64,000 nucleotides of DNA, taken from contig CANMTP010000010.1 in the NCBI GenBank assembly GCA_947500845.1, positions 1 through 64,000 of the forward strand. Reading direction: 5' to 3'. Source of the DNA: an uncultured Aquimarina sp. GTDB lineage: Bacteria; Bacteroidota; Bacteroidia; Flavobacteriales; Flavobacteriaceae. Of this stretch, positions 47,349 through 59,600 are shown piece after piece. A program made the position numbers and the translations under genes. Numbering within the stretch: the first letter of the stretch is position 1; each line of letters starts with the position of its first letter. The notes under the pieces were generated by a model. The model worked only from the letters and a program-made list of their open reading frames with translations, was not told the DNA's origin and searched no databases.

Positions 47349-47717
47349 TTAAAGCACTTCTGGCGCTAGTGAAACAATCTTCATGAATTGCTTATCACGA
47401 AGCTCTCTTGCAACAGGACCAAAAACACGTGTCCCTCTCATTTCTCCTGCAGGGTTCAACAGAACACATGCATTATCATCGAAACGAATATAAGAACCAT
47501 CTGGCCTGCGCACTTCTTTCTTGGTACGAACTACAACTGCAGTTGAAACCGCTCCTTTTTTGATATTTCCATTTGGAGTTGCTTCTTTTACACTGACAAC
47601 GATTTTGTCTCCTACAGAGGCGTATCTTCTTTTTGTACCACCTAAAACACGGATAACTAAAACTTCTTTACCACCTGTGTTGTCTGCTACTTTTAATCTA
47701 GACTCTTGTTGTACCAT
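47349..47717 (-). CDS. rplN: 50S ribosomal protein L14
   Basis: Subunit-interface protein. The 122-residue product opens [20 protein letters not shown] and has [20 protein letters not shown], the family signature. It lies two bases after rpsQ. Confidence 0.97.
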   Translation of the reverse strand: MVQQESRLKVADNTGGKEVLVIRVLGGTKRRYASVGDKIVVSVKEATPNGNIKKGAVSTAVVVRTKKEVRRPDGSYIRFDDNACVLLNPAGEMRGTRVFGPVARELRDKQFMKIVSLAPEVL

Positions 47718-47719
47718 AA

Positions 47720-47977
47720 TTACTTCGCTCTTTCAATTACTTCTACTAATCTCCAGCATTTGGTTTTACTCATAGGTCTTGTTTCCATGATCTTTACAGT
47801 ATCACCAATATTGCAGTCATTTTTCTCGTCGTGCGCAACGTACTTTTTTGTTTTTAACACGAACTTTCCGTACATAGGATGTTTTACTTTTTTAACTTCA
47901 GAAACCACGATTGATTTCTGCATTTTGTTACTAGTAACAACTCCTATACGTTCTTTTCTTAAATTTCTTTTTTCCAT
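47720..47977 (-). CDS. rpsQ: 30S ribosomal protein S17
   Basis: Small OB-fold protein that binds 16S rRNA early. The 85-residue product has [39 protein letters not shown] and [20 protein letters not shown]. It lies 12 bases after rpmC. Confidence 0.97.
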   Translation of the reverse strand: MEKRNLRKERIGVVTSNKMQKSIVVSEVKKVKHPMYGKFVLKTKKYVAHDEKNDCNIGDTVKIMETRPMSKTKCWRLVEVIERAK

Positions 47978-47989
47978 CTTTCAGCAGAA

Positions 47990-48184
47990 TTAACCGTTTA
48001 ATTCTCTTTTTGTAAGCTCTGTAGCCATTCTTGCAATAGATCTTCTTACCTTACGTAATTGTAGAGGATTCTCTAATGGAGACATAGCATGAGCCATTCT
48101 TAAATCTGAATATGCTTTTTGCGATTTACTAAGTTCTTCTTGTAATTCAGCTGTAGATAATTCTTTAACTTCTGATTGCTTCAT
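47990..48184 (-). CDS. rpmC: 50S ribosomal protein L29
   Basis: Helical protein at the tunnel exit that helps dock SRP and trigger factor. I place the start at the second Met (48184, MKQSEVKELSTAEL), giving 64 residues, the usual length, with 11 bases after rplP; the earlier in-frame ATG at 48193 would leave only two bases. The C-terminal half has PLQLRKVRRSIARMATEL. Confidence 0.95.
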   Translation of the reverse strand: MKQSEVKELSTAELQEELSKSQKAYSDLRMAHAMSPLENPLQLRKVRRSIARMATELTKRELNG

Positions 48185-48195
48185 AATTCTCAATT

Positions 48196-48615
48196 TTAAG
48201 CTTGATAATCTCTAGCTACGATAAACTTAGTTCTTACAGGAAGCTTTTGTGCTGCCAAACGTAAAGCCTCTTTAGCTACGTCAAGTGGCACACCTCCTAT
48301 TTCAAATAATATTCTTCCTGGTTTTACTACCGCCGCCCAATATTCTACAGCACCTTTACCTTTACCCATACGTACTTCAAGAGGCTTTTTAGTAATTGGT
48401 TTGTCTGGGAAAATTTTTATCCACATCGAACCCTCTCTTTTCATATAACGAGTTGCTGCGATACGTGCTGCTTCAATTTGTCTAGCTGTAACAAAACTTG
48501 AATCTAATGATTTAATTCCGAAAGTACCGTTTGAAAGGGTATGTCCTCTTTGAGAAAGACCCTTCATACGTCCTTTTTGTTGTTTACGGAATTTTGTTCT
48601 TTTAGGCTGTAACAT
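48196..48615 (-). CDS. rplP: 50S ribosomal protein L16
   Basis: Near the A-site tRNA elbow. The 139-residue product opens [19 protein letters not shown], has [20 protein letters not shown] and [20 protein letters not shown]. It lies 20 bases after rpsC. Confidence 0.97.
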   Translation of the reverse strand: MLQPKRTKFRKQQKGRMKGLSQRGHTLSNGTFGIKSLDSSFVTARQIEAARIAATRYMKREGSMWIKIFPDKPITKKPLEVRMGKGKGAVEYWAAVVKPGRILFEIGGVPLDVAKEALRLAAQKLPVRTKFIVARDYQA

Positions 48616-48635
48616 TGTTAATTTACTTTAAAAAA

Positions 48636-49361
48636 TTACTTTCTACGACGTGATTTGTTATTTCCACCACTTCGTCCACCTCTGTCACCTTTTCCTTGTT
48701 TTTTGGATAAACCAACTAAAGGAGAAAGCTCTCTTTTACCATATACTTCGCCTTTCATGATCCATACTTTCACACCCAATCTACCATAAGTAGTATGAGC
48801 TTCTACCAAAGCATAATCTATGTCAGCTCTAAATGTTGATAAAGGAATACGACCTTCTTTATAGGATTCTGAACGCGCCATTTCTGCACCGTTCAAACGT
48901 CCTGAAATCTGAATTTTGATACCCTCAGCATTCATTCTCATTGCAGCCGCAATAGCCATCTTGATAGCACGACGATATGAAATACGACTTTCGATTTGTC
49001 TTGCTACGCTGGATCCGACTAAAAATGCATCGAGTTCTGGTCTTTTAATTTCAAAAATATTGATCTGAACTTCCTTTTCGGTAATTTTCTTAAGCTCTTC
49101 TTTCAACTTGTCTACCTCTTGACCACCTTTACCGATAATAATACCAGGTCTGGCGGTAGTGATAGTAACGGTTACAAGTTTAAGCGTACGCTCAATTATC
49201 ACCCTTGATACACTAGCTTTTGATAAACGTGCGTGTACATACTTTCTAATCTTATCGTCTTCGGCAAGTTTATCACCGTAGTCATTGCCTCCGTACCAGT
49301 TGGATTCCCATCCTCTGATTATACCAAGGCGATTTCCGATTGGATTTGTCTTCTGTCCCAT
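48636..49361 (-). CDS. rpsC: 30S ribosomal protein S3
   Basis: Lines the mRNA entry of the small subunit. The 241-residue product opens [20 protein letters not shown], has a KH domain with [15 protein letters not shown], and a C-terminal domain with [20 protein letters not shown] and [20 protein letters not shown]. The tail is Gly/Lys/Arg-rich. It lies eight bases after rplV. Confidence 0.97.
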   Translation of the reverse strand: MGQKTNPIGNRLGIIRGWESNWYGGNDYGDKLAEDDKIRKYVHARLSKASVSRVIIERTLKLVTVTITTARPGIIIGKGGQEVDKLKEELKKITEKEVQINIFEIKRPELDAFLVGSSVARQIESRISYRRAIKMAIAAAMRMNAEGIKIQISGRLNGAEMARSESYKEGRIPLSTFRADIDYALVEAHTTYGRLGVKVWIMKGEVYGKRELSPLVGLSKKQGKGDRGGRSGGNNKSRRRK

Positions 49362-49369
49362 AGTTTATA

Positions 49370-49777
49370 TTAGCTTTGTGTATTATTGTTTGCTGCAACC
49401 ACGATCGTAACGTGATTAGAGCGTTTTCTTATTCTGTGTGCGCGACCCTGTGGAGCAGGACGAAGTCTTTTTAACATGCTTCCTCCATCTACACGAATCT
49501 CTTTTACAAAAAGATCTGCATCTTCGATGCTTGCGTCTTCATTTTTCGCCTGCCAATTTGCTATTGCAGAAAGCAATAATTTCTCTAAACGACGTGATGC
49601 TTCTTTAGGACTAAATCTAAGAATCTGAAGCGCCTTTTCAACTTTTTCACCACGAACCAAATCCGCCACTAAACGCATCTTGCGAGGTGATGTCGGGCAG
49701 TTATTAAGTTTAGCAAAAGCGAGTTGCTTTTTCTCTTCCTTAATTCTTTCTGCCATTTCTCTTTTACGAACTCCCAT
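49370..49777 (-). CDS. rplV: 50S ribosomal protein L22
   Basis: Its long beta hairpin lines the nascent-chain tunnel and is a site of macrolide resistance. The 135-residue product has a short N-terminal Lys/Glu-rich extension before [20 protein letters not shown]. The hairpin [20 protein letters not shown] looks like the ordinary form, without the deletion known from resistant strains. It lies eight bases after rpsS. Confidence 0.97.
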   Translation of the reverse strand: MGVRKREMAERIKEEKKQLAFAKLNNCPTSPRKMRLVADLVRGEKVEKALQILRFSPKEASRRLEKLLLSAIANWQAKNEDASIEDADLFVKEIRVDGGSMLKRLRPAPQGRAHRIRKRSNHVTIVVAANNNTQS

Positions 49778-49785
49778 GACTTAAA

Positions 49786-50064
49786 TTATTTTTTACCTTT
49801 ATTTTTAGCACCAGCGTGTCCTCTAAAGGAACGTGTTGGCGAAAATTCTCCTAATTTATGACCTACCATGTTCTCTGTGATATACACAGGAACAAATTGT
49901 CGACCATTATGAACTGCAATTGTTTGCCCTACAAAGTCAGGAGTAATCATAGATGCTCTTGACCAAGTCTTAATAACAGACTTTTTATTAGCTTCTACAT
50001 TTGCAGCTACTTTTTTCTCTAACTTATAGTGAACGTAAGGTCCTTTTTTTAATGAACGTGCCAT
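49786..50064 (-). CDS. rpsS: 30S ribosomal protein S19
   Basis: Head protein paired with S13. The 92-residue product opens [19 protein letters not shown] and has [19 protein letters not shown]. It lies six bases after rplB. Confidence 0.97.
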   Translation of the reverse strand: MARSLKKGPYVHYKLEKKVAANVEANKKSVIKTWSRASMITPDFVGQTIAVHNGRQFVPVYITENMVGHKLGEFSPTRSFRGHAGAKNKGKK

Positions 50065-50070
50065 ATCTTA

Positions 50071-50895
<825 letters not shown>

Positions 50896-50904
50896 TTTCT
50901 AGTC

Positions 50905-51195
50905 TTAAAGATTACTATATAAATCAATTACTTCACCTTCCGCCACCTGTACAATTGCCTTTTTATAAGCACCTGTTTTACCAGTGACCATTCCCGTTTT
51001 TGTATAACGAGTTTTACGATCTGGGCGAACATTTATTGTGCGAACTTTAGTAACAGAAACACCATAAGCAGACTCAACTGCTTTTTTGATCTCTACCTTA
51101 TTCGCTTTCTTATCTACTACAAAACCATAGCGGTTAAACACCTCACTATCAGCAGTAGCCTTTTCCGTAATAATAGGTTTTATTAAGATACTCAT
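50905..51195 (-). CDS. rplW: 50S ribosomal protein L23
   Basis: Docking site for trigger factor and SRP at the tunnel exit. The 96-residue product opens MSILIKPIITEKATADSEVF and has NKVEIKKAVESAYGVSVTKV. It lies five bases after rplD. Confidence 0.97.
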   Translation of the reverse strand: MSILIKPIITEKATADSEVFNRYGFVVDKKANKVEIKKAVESAYGVSVTKVRTINVRPDRKTRYTKTGMVTGKTGAYKKAIVQVAEGEVIDLYSNL

Positions 51196-51200
51196 GGCTT

Positions 51201-51830
51201 CTATTTACTTAAATTCATTTCAATTCCTTTCAAAGAACCTTCTAAAAGTATAACACTATTTGCATTAAGTATTTTGTAAGTACTTAATTCTGAAGCAGTT
51301 ACAACTTCCGAACCGTTCAAATTGCGTGACGACAAATATACATTTTTATTTGACTCATCCAACACAAACAAAGATTTTTTATTTTCAAGCCCTAAGGACT
51401 TCAAAATAGCCGTAAAATTCTTTGTTTTTGGCGCATCAAAACTAAAGTCTTCAATAACTTGTATTGCCTTATCATTTGCCTTGATACTTAACGCCGATTT
51501 ACGTGCTAATCTCTTCAAATTCTTATTTAATTTAAAAGAGTAGTTTCGTGGTCTTGGACCAAAAATTCTACCACCACCTTTAAAAATAGGAGACTTAATA
51601 CTACCTGCTCTGGCTGTACCAGTCCCTTTTTGCTTCTTTATTTTTCTTGTACTACCAACAATCTCAGCACGCTCTTTCGCTTTGTGAGTACCTTGACGCT
51701 GATTAGCCAAGTACTGTTTCACATCAAGATATACAGCGTGCTTATTTGGTTCAATACTATAAACAGCATCAGAAAGGTCTACCTTTCTTCCTGTTTCTTT
51801 TCCGTTAATATCAATTACCGCTACTTTCAT
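51201..51830 (-). CDS. rplD: 50S ribosomal protein L4
   Basis: Tunnel protein that in E. coli also attenuates its own operon. The 209-residue product starts [19 protein letters not shown]. It has the rRNA-threading loop ([39 protein letters not shown]). The frame extends to 51875 inside rplC, but the ATG at 51830 shares a base with the rplC stop (TAATG) and gives the normal start. Confidence 0.97.
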   Translation of the reverse strand: MKVAVIDINGKETGRKVDLSDAVYSIEPNKHAVYLDVKQYLANQRQGTHKAKERAEIVGSTRKIKKQKGTGTARAGSIKSPIFKGGGRIFGPRPRNYSFKLNKNLKRLARKSALSIKANDKAIQVIEDFSFDAPKTKNFTAILKSLGLENKKSLFVLDESNKNVYLSSRNLNGSEVVTASELSTYKILNANSVILLEGSLKGIEMNLSK

Positions 51831-52447
51831 TACTTCTGAATCGTTACATAAGCGTTTTTGTGTCCAGGAACACATCCTTTTACCACAAGTAAATTCTTTT
51901 CAGGAACTACTTTTAACACTCTTAAGTTTTGAACTTTAATTTGATCTCCACCCATTCTTCCTGCCATTTTCATTCCTTTGAATACTCTTGCAGGATAAGA
52001 TGCAGCACCTATAGAACCAGGAGCTCTTAAACGGTTATGTTGACCATGAGTTGCTTGTCCAACACCGCCAAAGTTATGTCTCTTAACTACTCCTTGAAAA
52101 CCTTTTCCTTTTGAAGTTGCCGAAACATCAACAAATTCACCTTCTACAAAATGCTCTACTGTTACAGTATCACCTAATTTGTACTCCTCCTCAAAACCTT
52201 TAAATTCGACAACTTTACGTTTAGCAACAGTTCCTGCTTTTTTAAAGTGACCTAAGGCCGCTTTAGTAGCATTTTTGTCTGCTTTGTCATCGAAACCTAG
52301 CTGAACAGCTTCATAACCATCAACCTCTTCGGTTCTGACTTGGGTAACCACGCATGGCCCAGCTTCGATTACAGTACATGGAATATTTTTTCCATTCTCA
52401 TCGAAAATGCTGGTCATACCGATCTTTTTTCCTATTAACCCAGACAT
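51830..52447 (-). CDS. rplC: 50S ribosomal protein L3
   Basis: Assembly initiator whose loop reaches the peptidyl-transferase centre. The 205-residue product has [39 protein letters not shown] and [20 protein letters not shown]. It follows rpsJ only after a 230-base structured spacer, and overlaps rplD by one base. Confidence 0.97.
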   Translation of the reverse strand: MSGLIGKKIGMTSIFDENGKNIPCTVIEAGPCVVTQVRTEEVDGYEAVQLGFDDKADKNATKAALGHFKKAGTVAKRKVVEFKGFEEEYKLGDTVTVEHFVEGEFVDVSATSKGKGFQGVVKRHNFGGVGQATHGQHNRLRAPGSIGAASYPARVFKGMKMAGRMGGDQIKVQNLRVLKVVPEKNLLVVKGCVPGHKNAYVTIQK

Positions 52448-52677
52448 ATTTAAATTATTTATTAATTACTTGTTTATTAATTGAAGATCGACCTTCAATA
52501 TTTTCTTTTATCATTTTGCAAAAAAACAGGGTCAAAATACTTCAACCCTGAATGTATTTTTTTGCCGCTTTTCCCTTGCACCAAGCTTGGGACATGTTAC
52601 TTTATGGATCCCGAAACAACTTCGGGATGGATACTTCTAAACTTTCAATTTGTTTTACTCTTGAAAGCTAAGAATTA
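52448..52677 (-). promoter_or_regulatory. Structured 230-base spacer between rpsJ and rplC, candidate attenuator
   Basis: On the minus strand, in order: a stem ATCCCGAA-GTTGT-TTCGGGAT (52628 to 52608); a stretch where CCAAGCTTGG (52590 to 52581) can pair with itself or let CTTG pair with CAAG (CTTGGTGCAAG); a hairpin CAGGGT/ACCCTG followed by seven T (52550 to 52520), as in an intrinsic terminator; and TTGAAGGTCGATCTTCAA close to the rplC start. All other gaps between rpsL and secY are 69 bases or less. No TANNTTTG promoter was found inside. Confidence 0.6.
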
Positions 52678-52983
52678 TCACACCTTGATTTCAACCTCTA
52701 CTCCGCTTGGTAATTCCAACTTCATCAACGCATCAATAGTTTTTGAAGAAGAGCTGTAAATATCCAATAGTCTTTTGTAAGAACTTAATTGAAACTGCTC
52801 TCTGGATTTTTTATTTACATGTGGAGAACGAAGCACTGTAAAAATCTTCTTATGTGTTGGTAAAGGAATTGGCCCAGTTACTACAGCTCCTGTGCTCTTT
52901 ACCGTCTTTACGATTTTCTCAGCAGACTTATCTACTAAATTGTGATCGTAAGATTTTAGTTTTATTCTAATTTTTTGACTCAT
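52678..52983 (-). CDS. rpsJ: 30S ribosomal protein S10
   Basis: Small-subunit head protein, also the NusE partner of NusB in antitermination. The 101-residue product has [40 protein letters not shown] and [17 protein letters not shown]. It lies 11 bases after fusA and is cut off from rplC by the spacer above. Confidence 0.97.
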   Translation of the reverse strand: MSQKIRIKLKSYDHNLVDKSAEKIVKTVKSTGAVVTGPIPLPTHKKIFTVLRSPHVNKKSREQFQLSSYKRLLDIYSSSSKTIDALMKLELPSGVEVEIKV

Positions 52984-52994
52984 TTCTGTAATAA

Positions 52995-55121
52995 TTAAGC
53001 GTTAACTCCTTTTGCAGCTGCAATTACTTCTTCTGAAATATTAGAAGGAGTCTCGGCATAGTGAGAAAATTCCATGGTTGACGTTGCTCTACCAGAAGAT
53101 AATGTTCTTAATGTTGTTACATATCCAAACATTTCAGAAAGTGGCACGGTAGCTTTTACAGTCTTTGCTCCTGCACGATCTCCCATATCACTTACCTGTC
53201 CTCTACGACGGTTAAGGTCACCTACGATATCACCCATGTTTTCTTCAGGAGTAATAACTTCTAGTTTCATAATTGGCTCCAGAATTACAGCTTTAGCAGC
53301 TTTAGCAGCAGCTTTAAAACCTAATTTGGCAGCTAATTCGAATGACAATTGATCAGAATCCACATCGTGGTAAGATCCATCAGTAAGTGTAACCTTCATT
53401 GCATCTACCTCGTATCCGGCCAAAGGACCATTTACCATAGCCATTTTAAATCCTTTCTCAACCGAAGGAACAAATTCTTTAGGAACGTTACCTCCTTTGA
53501 TTGTAGATTCAAACTGAAGCCCAACCTGACCTTCGTCAGCAGGTTCAAGTGTAAATACAATATCAGCAAATTTACCACGACCACCAGATTGTTTCTTATA
53601 CACCTCTCTGTGTTCAGCTCTTTGGGTAATAGCCTCTTTATACTCCACTTGAGGCTGACCTTGATTAACTTCTACTTTAAACTCTCGCCTTAAACGATCT
53701 ACAATAATATCCAAGTGAAGTTCTCCCATTCCAGAAATTATAGTCTGTCCTGAAGCTTCATCCGTTCTTACAGTAAATGTTGGATCTTCTTCAGCTAACT
53801 TCGCTAAAGCCATACCTAATTTATCGACATCAGCCTTGGTTTTTGGCTCAACCGCAATACCAATTACCGGATCAGGGAAGTCCATTGACTCTAAAACAAT
53901 AGGATGTTTTTCATCAGACATTGTATCTCCGGTCTTAATATCTTTAAAACCTACGGCAGCTCCAATATCTCCTGCTTCGATATAATCAATAGCGTTTTGC
54001 TTATTGGAGTGCATTTGATAGATACGTGAAATACGCTCTTTTTTACCCGAACGGTTGTTCAAAATATAAGAACCAGCATCCAAACGTCCAGAATATGCTC
54101 TAAAGAATGCTAAACGACCTACAAAAGGATCAGTAGCAATTTTAAATGCTAAAGCTGAAAACGGCTCCTTAACATCTGGTTTACGCATTTCCTCTTTATC
54201 TGTATTAGGATTCACCCCTACAATACCTTCTTTATCAGTTGGAGAAGGCAAATAACGGCAAACAGCATCTAAAAGGAATTGAACTCCTTTGTTTTTAAAT
54301 GCAGATCCACAAATCATAGGAATGATAGACATATCCATCACAGCAGCTCTGAGTGCAGCATGCACTTCTTCTTCTGTGATTGAATCTTCATCCTCCATAA
54401 ATTTCTCTAACAGATCTTCATCATAAGCGGCAACCTCTTCAATAAGCTTACCTCTTAATTCTGCAGCTTCAGCCTTCAACTCCTCAGGAATATCGACAAC
54501 ATCAAATGTAGAACCCTGTGTTTCATCGTGCCATATAATCGCACGGTTTTTCACTAAGTCTACAATACCTTTAAAATCTGCTTCATCACCAATATTCATA
54601 ACGATTGGCACTGCATTAGATCCTAACATATCTTTAACTTGCTGACAGACCGCCATAAAGTTAGATCCTTGACGATCCATTTTGTTGACAAAACCTATGC
54701 GTGGCACTTTATAATTATCAGCAAGTCTCCAGTTAGTTTCTGATTGTGGCTCTACGCCATCAACCGCACTAAATAAGAACACTAACCCATCAAGGACACG
54801 CAAAGAACGATTTACCTCTACGGTAAAATCTACGTGACCCGGGGTATCAATAATATTGAAATGATATGCTTTTGTATCCGCTACTGGTTGTCCATTTTCT
54901 GTTGGGAATTTCCATTCACATGTCGTTGCAGCAGAAGTAATGGTGATACCACGTTCTTGCTCTTGCTCCATCCAGTCCATAGTAGCTGCACCATCATGCA
55001 CCTCACCAATTTTATGACTTACCCCCGTATAATAAAGGATACGCTCGGTAGTTGTAGTTTTTCCTGCGTCAATATGCGCAGCAATTCCTATATTTCTTGT
55101 ATATTTTAAATCTCTAGCCAT
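52995..55121 (-). CDS. fusA: Translation elongation factor G
   Basis: GTPase that drives translocation and, with RRF, ribosome recycling. The 708-residue product has five domains. G motifs are [29 protein letters not shown] and NKMD; domain IV carries [16 protein letters not shown], and the C-terminal part [20 protein letters not shown]. It lies 11 bases before rpsJ and ten after rpsG. No tuf gene follows, as is common in Bacteroidota. Confidence 0.98.
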   Translation of the reverse strand: MARDLKYTRNIGIAAHIDAGKTTTTERILYYTGVSHKIGEVHDGAATMDWMEQEQERGITITSAATTCEWKFPTENGQPVADTKAYHFNIIDTPGHVDFTVEVNRSLRVLDGLVFLFSAVDGVEPQSETNWRLADNYKVPRIGFVNKMDRQGSNFMAVCQQVKDMLGSNAVPIVMNIGDEADFKGIVDLVKNRAIIWHDETQGSTFDVVDIPEELKAEAAELRGKLIEEVAAYDEDLLEKFMEDEDSITEEEVHAALRAAVMDMSIIPMICGSAFKNKGVQFLLDAVCRYLPSPTDKEGIVGVNPNTDKEEMRKPDVKEPFSALAFKIATDPFVGRLAFFRAYSGRLDAGSYILNNRSGKKERISRIYQMHSNKQNAIDYIEAGDIGAAVGFKDIKTGDTMSDEKHPIVLESMDFPDPVIGIAVEPKTKADVDKLGMALAKLAEEDPTFTVRTDEASGQTIISGMGELHLDIIVDRLRREFKVEVNQGQPQVEYKEAITQRAEHREVYKKQSGGRGKFADIVFTLEPADEGQVGLQFESTIKGGNVPKEFVPSVEKGFKMAMVNGPLAGYEVDAMKVTLTDGSYHDVDSDQLSFELAAKLGFKAAAKAAKAVILEPIMKLEVITPEENMGDIVGDLNRRRGQVSDMGDRAGAKTVKATVPLSEMFGYVTTLRTLSSGRATSTMEFSHYAETPSNISEEVIAAAKGVNA

Positions 55122-55131
55122 TTCTTAAGGA

Positions 55132-55608
55132 TTAAAATCTAAAGTGTGAGAATGCTTTATTTGCTTCAGCCATTTTATGAGTATCTACTCTTTTCTTGAC
55201 AGCGGCTCCTTCTTCTTTTTCTGCAGCTATTATTTCTGCAGCAAGTTTCTGAGCCATAGATTTCTCATTTCTTTTACGCGAAAATTGAATTAACCACTTC
55301 ATAGCAGTTGAAATCTTACGATCTGGCCTGATTGGATTAGGAATTTGAAAAGTAGCTCCACCTACTCTACGGCTTCGCACTTCAACGTGAGGCATTACAT
55401 TAGACAATGCATCTTTCCACATTTCTAGTGCTGTCTTCTCATCGTTTTGTTTTTTCTCATCTACGATATCAATTGCATCGTAAAAAATTCTAAAAGCAGT
55501 CGACTTCTTTCCGTCCCACATCATCATATTTACAAAACGTGTCACTAACTGATCGTTAAAACGTGGATCCGGGAGGATTGGTCTTTTTTTAGCCTTTCTT
55601 TTTCTCAT
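55132..55608 (-). CDS. rpsG: 30S ribosomal protein S7
   Basis: Nucleates assembly of the 30S head. The 158-residue product opens [20 protein letters not shown], has the [20 protein letters not shown] loop and [12 protein letters not shown]-like [18 protein letters not shown] at the end. It lies 23 bases after rpsL. Confidence 0.97.
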   Translation of the reverse strand: MRKRKAKKRPILPDPRFNDQLVTRFVNMMMWDGKKSTAFRIFYDAIDIVDEKKQNDEKTALEMWKDALSNVMPHVEVRSRRVGGATFQIPNPIRPDRKISTAMKWLIQFSRKRNEKSMAQKLAAEIIAAEKEEGAAVKKRVDTHKMAEANKAFSHFRF

Positions 55609-55631
55609 GTCTTCTTCTTAAAGTTTTTTGA

Positions 55632-56006
55632 TTACTTCTTAGGGCGTTTTGCACCGTACTTAGATCTACGTTGCGTTCTACCTTCGACACCTGCGGTATC
55701 CAAAGCTCCACGAACAATGTGATATCTAACTCCTGGTAAATCTTTTACCCTCCCACCTCTAACTAATACTATCGAGTGCTCTTGGAGGTTATGACCTTCA
55801 CCACCGATGTATGCGTTTACTTCTTTACCATTAGTTAACCTAACACGAGCTACTTTACGCATAGCTGAATTTGGTTTTTTTGGTGTAGTAGTATAAACAC
55901 GCGTACAAACACCGCGGCGTTGCGGGCACGAATCCAAAGCAGCCGATTTACTCTTCTTAGTTATTTTGGCTCTACCTTTTCTTACTAATTGTGAAATTGT
56001 TGGCAT
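55632..56006 (-). CDS. rpsL: 30S ribosomal protein S12
   Basis: Decoding-centre protein. The 124-residue product starts [20 protein letters not shown]; the frame extends to 56039, but this ATG is the standard start. The streptomycin-site lysines are wild type, in [20 protein letters not shown] and [13 protein letters not shown]. It is the first gene of the superoperon; a canonical promoter lies 54 bases upstream. Confidence 0.97.
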   Translation of the reverse strand: MPTISQLVRKGRAKITKKSKSAALDSCPQRRGVCTRVYTTTPKKPNSAMRKVARVRLTNGKEVNAYIGGEGHNLQEHSIVLVRGGRVKDLPGVRYHIVRGALDTAGVEGRTQRRSKYGAKRPKK

Positions 56007-56697
56007 AATTTGCTTTACACTATTATTAAAATTTTTCAAATATCCCTTTTAAAGGGCTGCAAAGGTAGAAATATTTTTCAGTAAATCAAATCCTACCATA
56101 TTAATTTTTAAATATTTAAAAATTAACTATTTTGAGTCTTGAAAGAATAAGTGACCTCATCATAGAAACTTTATCTACCCTAAATTTGAGAAGAGATCGG
56201 ATTTTTAAAAATGATGTGCTAAATTTCTATTAAATTGCCCATAAAAAACTAAACAACCGGTAATTGTTTATGCTATCAAAAAAATCATCTTTAATAAAAG
56301 GTTCAGAAACGATGGCAATATTATAACATTTCGGCACTGCTTGAAAATCAAAAGATAATTTAAACAAAACGTTTTTAACAAACAGAACAAATCAAAAAAA
56401 ATGGTTTTGGTACAATAATATACCGATGGGGTTACTGAAAGAAATAAAGCAACATTCAGCCAAACATCAATACCTAGTGCATAAATGAATGACACTGACC
56501 CTAATAACAAATTAATCGCAAGGAAACAATAATTTTAAATTGCGTTATTAGCTGTTTTTTTAGTTTAATACAATGTTAAACAAAGTATGATATTCTTATT
56601 AAATTATATTAAATTAACAAATTATCTTCTCTTAAAGTTGTTTAAGTTAAATCTTTTATAGATTTTTGGAATTGGCTAATTCTAATAATTAAAATAA
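56007..56697. other. 691-base gene-free stretch between rpsL and the susC-like gene
   Basis: The first ~90 bases hold the rpsL promoter and leader, with a CCCTTTTAAAGGG palindrome at 56044-56056. The middle (about 56100-56600) is AT-rich; I see nothing in it that I can support. Near the right end TTG (56638-56640) and TAGATTTT, 18 bases apart, may be the promoter of the susC-like gene. Confidence 0.6.
56060..56090 (-). promoter_or_regulatory. Main promoter of the ribosomal superoperon
   Basis: On the minus strand TTTG (56090 to 56087), a 19-base spacer, then TACCTTTG (56067 to 56060). This is a perfect match to the Bacteroidota vegetative promoter. The start point would be about 47 bases upstream of the rpsL ATG. 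Confidence 0.85.
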
Positions 56698-59600
56698 ATG
56701 AAATCACCAACAAAGCAAATTCTAATGCTATTTCTAGCATTAGTTGTGCAAGTCTCATTTGCACAAGAACAAACAATAACCGGTAAAATAACGGATTCAG
56801 GAGGACTGCCTTTACCAGGAGTAAACATTGTGATTAGAGGAACTTCTACAGGAACACAATCAGATTTTGACGGATTGTATTCCATTGATGCTTCCTCAAA
56901 TGACATACTAGTGTACAGTTTTCTTGGCTTTAAAACCAAAGAGATACCGGTAGGAGCTAGCAGTACTATTAATGTTCAATTAGAAGAATCTGCTTCTGAA
57001 TTAGAAGAAGTGATAGTAACAGCGCAGGGTATTAGAAAAGAAAAGAAAGCACTGGGCTATGCAGTCAGTACAGTAGCTAGTGAAGATATTGAACAGAAAG
57101 CCGACACGGATATAGGAAAAATTCTTAGAGGTAAAGCTGCTGGAGTAAGGATAACCGGTACGGGTGGGGTTTCTGGTTCGGGAGCTAACATTATTATTAG
57201 AGGTTTATCTTCCGTTACGGGAAGCAATCAGCCTTTATTCATTGTTGATGGAGTTCCATTCGACGGATCCGCCGGAGGCGCAAATCAAGATGATTCGAAC
57301 GCAAATAGTTCTGCTAGTTTCCAGTCTGGGAATGTAAGTAGCCGATTTGCCGATATTGATCCTAATAATATTGAAAGCGTTAATATACTTAAAGGACTAA
57401 GTGCAACTGCCTTATACGGAAGTTTAGGGAAAAATGGAGTTATACTGATTACTACTAAGACTGGTGCTAATATTCAAAAGAAATTTGAATTTACTATAAA
57501 CCAATCCTTCTTTTTCAATGATATAGTTTTACCAGATTATCAGGATACTTGGGGTAATGGTTTCCAAAATGTATACGGAGCATTCTTTAGCAATTGGGGT
57601 GCACGATTCGACAGCCAAGAAACTATCCCTAATGCATTTAGAACAATGCTTACAAGAAATTTTGGTGTAGAGCCATCCGAGCTTTTTCCAAATCGAGCAG
57701 ATCTTGATGCAAGTGATGTAGTTTATAGACCATATGATTCTCAAGAAGATTTTTTTAGAACAGGTACTATTTCCACGACTTCAATAAATGCATCTGGTTC
57801 TTTGGGCGATAAAGGATCTATAACCGCTTCTTACGCATATACCGATGATCAAGGATTCATTCCCAATAACTTTTTGAGAAGAAATAACATATCTTTTGGA
57901 GGAAATTACAAATTTGATAACAAAATTAGTCTCTCGGGTAAATTTAGCTATGCTAAAACAGAAATCGAATCTCCATTTACTGATGCCTCAACAGGAAGTG
58001 ATGTAGTAATTGCAGATAATGGCACAGGAGCAATAGCTTCTATTTGGAACGTATTATACCTACCTAGAAGTGTAGATATTAATGACCCCTTTCAACATCC
58101 AATTACTGGAGAAAGTTTATGGTATCGAGGAGGAAATGATCGTACAAATCCTCGCTGGGTTTTAAACAATACTAAAGACAGTAATTCAACAGATAGATTA
58201 TTTGGTAATTTTAACATTTCTCTTCCTTTATTAGATTGGCTGGATGTTAGGTATAGAGTTGGTTTAGACAATCAAAATGTGCGTAACACGAGAGCTATAA
58301 ACAGGGGTGGAAACGATGGAATACACCCGTTAGGCTATCTGCAAATTTCAAATGAACGTTTTACAATTTGGGACCATTCCATATTAGTAGGTATAGATAA
58401 GCAATTAACTGAGGATTTAAGCCTGCAATCAACTCTAGGAACCACGTTGCAGAATAGAATTCGTTTCAGAGATGGAGTCGAAGGTAGAGATCAAATCATC
58501 TTTGGTTTGCAAAATTTAGGTAATTATAGAACTAATAGTGCGATCATAGAAGGAACAGTTTTTCCGGGTAATATTTTTCCTTATCAAAGGCAAACCGAAG
58601 AAAACAACCTTTCTTTATATGCCACCGCTACTTTTGCATATAAAGACTATTTGTATGCTAATGGTGCTATCAGAAACGAATGGACTTCTACATTAGAACC
58701 TGAAAATCGATCTCAATTCTCCCCTGGTGTAAGTTTATCATTTATACCTACTTCGGCCTTTAAAGACATAGTCTCAACAAATGGACTTAATTTCTTGAAG
58801 TTGAGAATGGGGTATGGAACATCTCCAGGCTTTCCGAGTCCCTATAATACTAGAAATATTTTAGCATTGACACCCAATGCTTTTCAAGGATCAGGAACAG
58901 GATTAACAACTACTGGAATAAACAATTTTCTTGCAAATCCTGATTTGAAACCCGAATTAACCAAAGAAATTGAAGCAGGTATAGAAGCTAGGTTACTTAA
59001 TAATAGATTAGGATTTGAAGTTACTGCATACAGAAGAGATACCGAAGATTTAATTATTCAAAGACCTTTAAGTCCGGAAACTGGTTATAATCTAACATTT
59101 ACAAATATTGGAAATGTAATCAATGAAGGTATTGAAGCTACTTTTAACATAGATGCAATTAGAACGGATAATTTCAAATGGAAAATATCAGGTATTTATA
59201 CAACCAACTTCAGTGAAGTAGAAGGTCTGAATGAAGGAGAACAAATACTATACGGAGGATTATTCAATGTTCCGAGAAATGCTGCGATTAATGGAAGACA
59301 ACTAGGAGTTATTTTTGGTGGTAGATTTGAACGTGACGAAGATGGAAATATCCTAGTTGATGAAGATGGTTATTGGAAACAAGACTCTGAAAATGGTATT
59401 ATTGGAGACCCAAATCCCAATTGGTTTATGACCCTGAATAATAGTATAAGTTGGAAAAATCTAACGCTTGATATGCAATGGGAATATCAGCATGGAGGAG
59501 ATATTTACGCTACTACTGTAGGAGCGTTAGTAGGCCGAGGACTGGTTGAAGATACAGATTTTGATAGAACTCAGGGTATTGTACTTCCAGGAATTAGAGA

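Noticed and set aside
52603-52650. Hairpin ATCCCGAA/TTCGGGAT as a further copy of the dispersed repeat
   Set aside because: Only the stem and GGGAT are shared; the TTAGTTCAA and TTTTGAATAC blocks are absent, so I treat it as part of the operon spacer.
52995-56006. Expected tuf gene in the str operon
   Set aside because: The order is rpsL-rpsG-fusA-rpsJ without tuf. This is normal for Bacteroidota and not a deletion.
56268-56510. 80-codon minus-strand frame with hydrophobic residues
   Set aside because: The hydrophobicity follows from T-rich composition. There is no family match, no promoter and it faces away from its neighbours.
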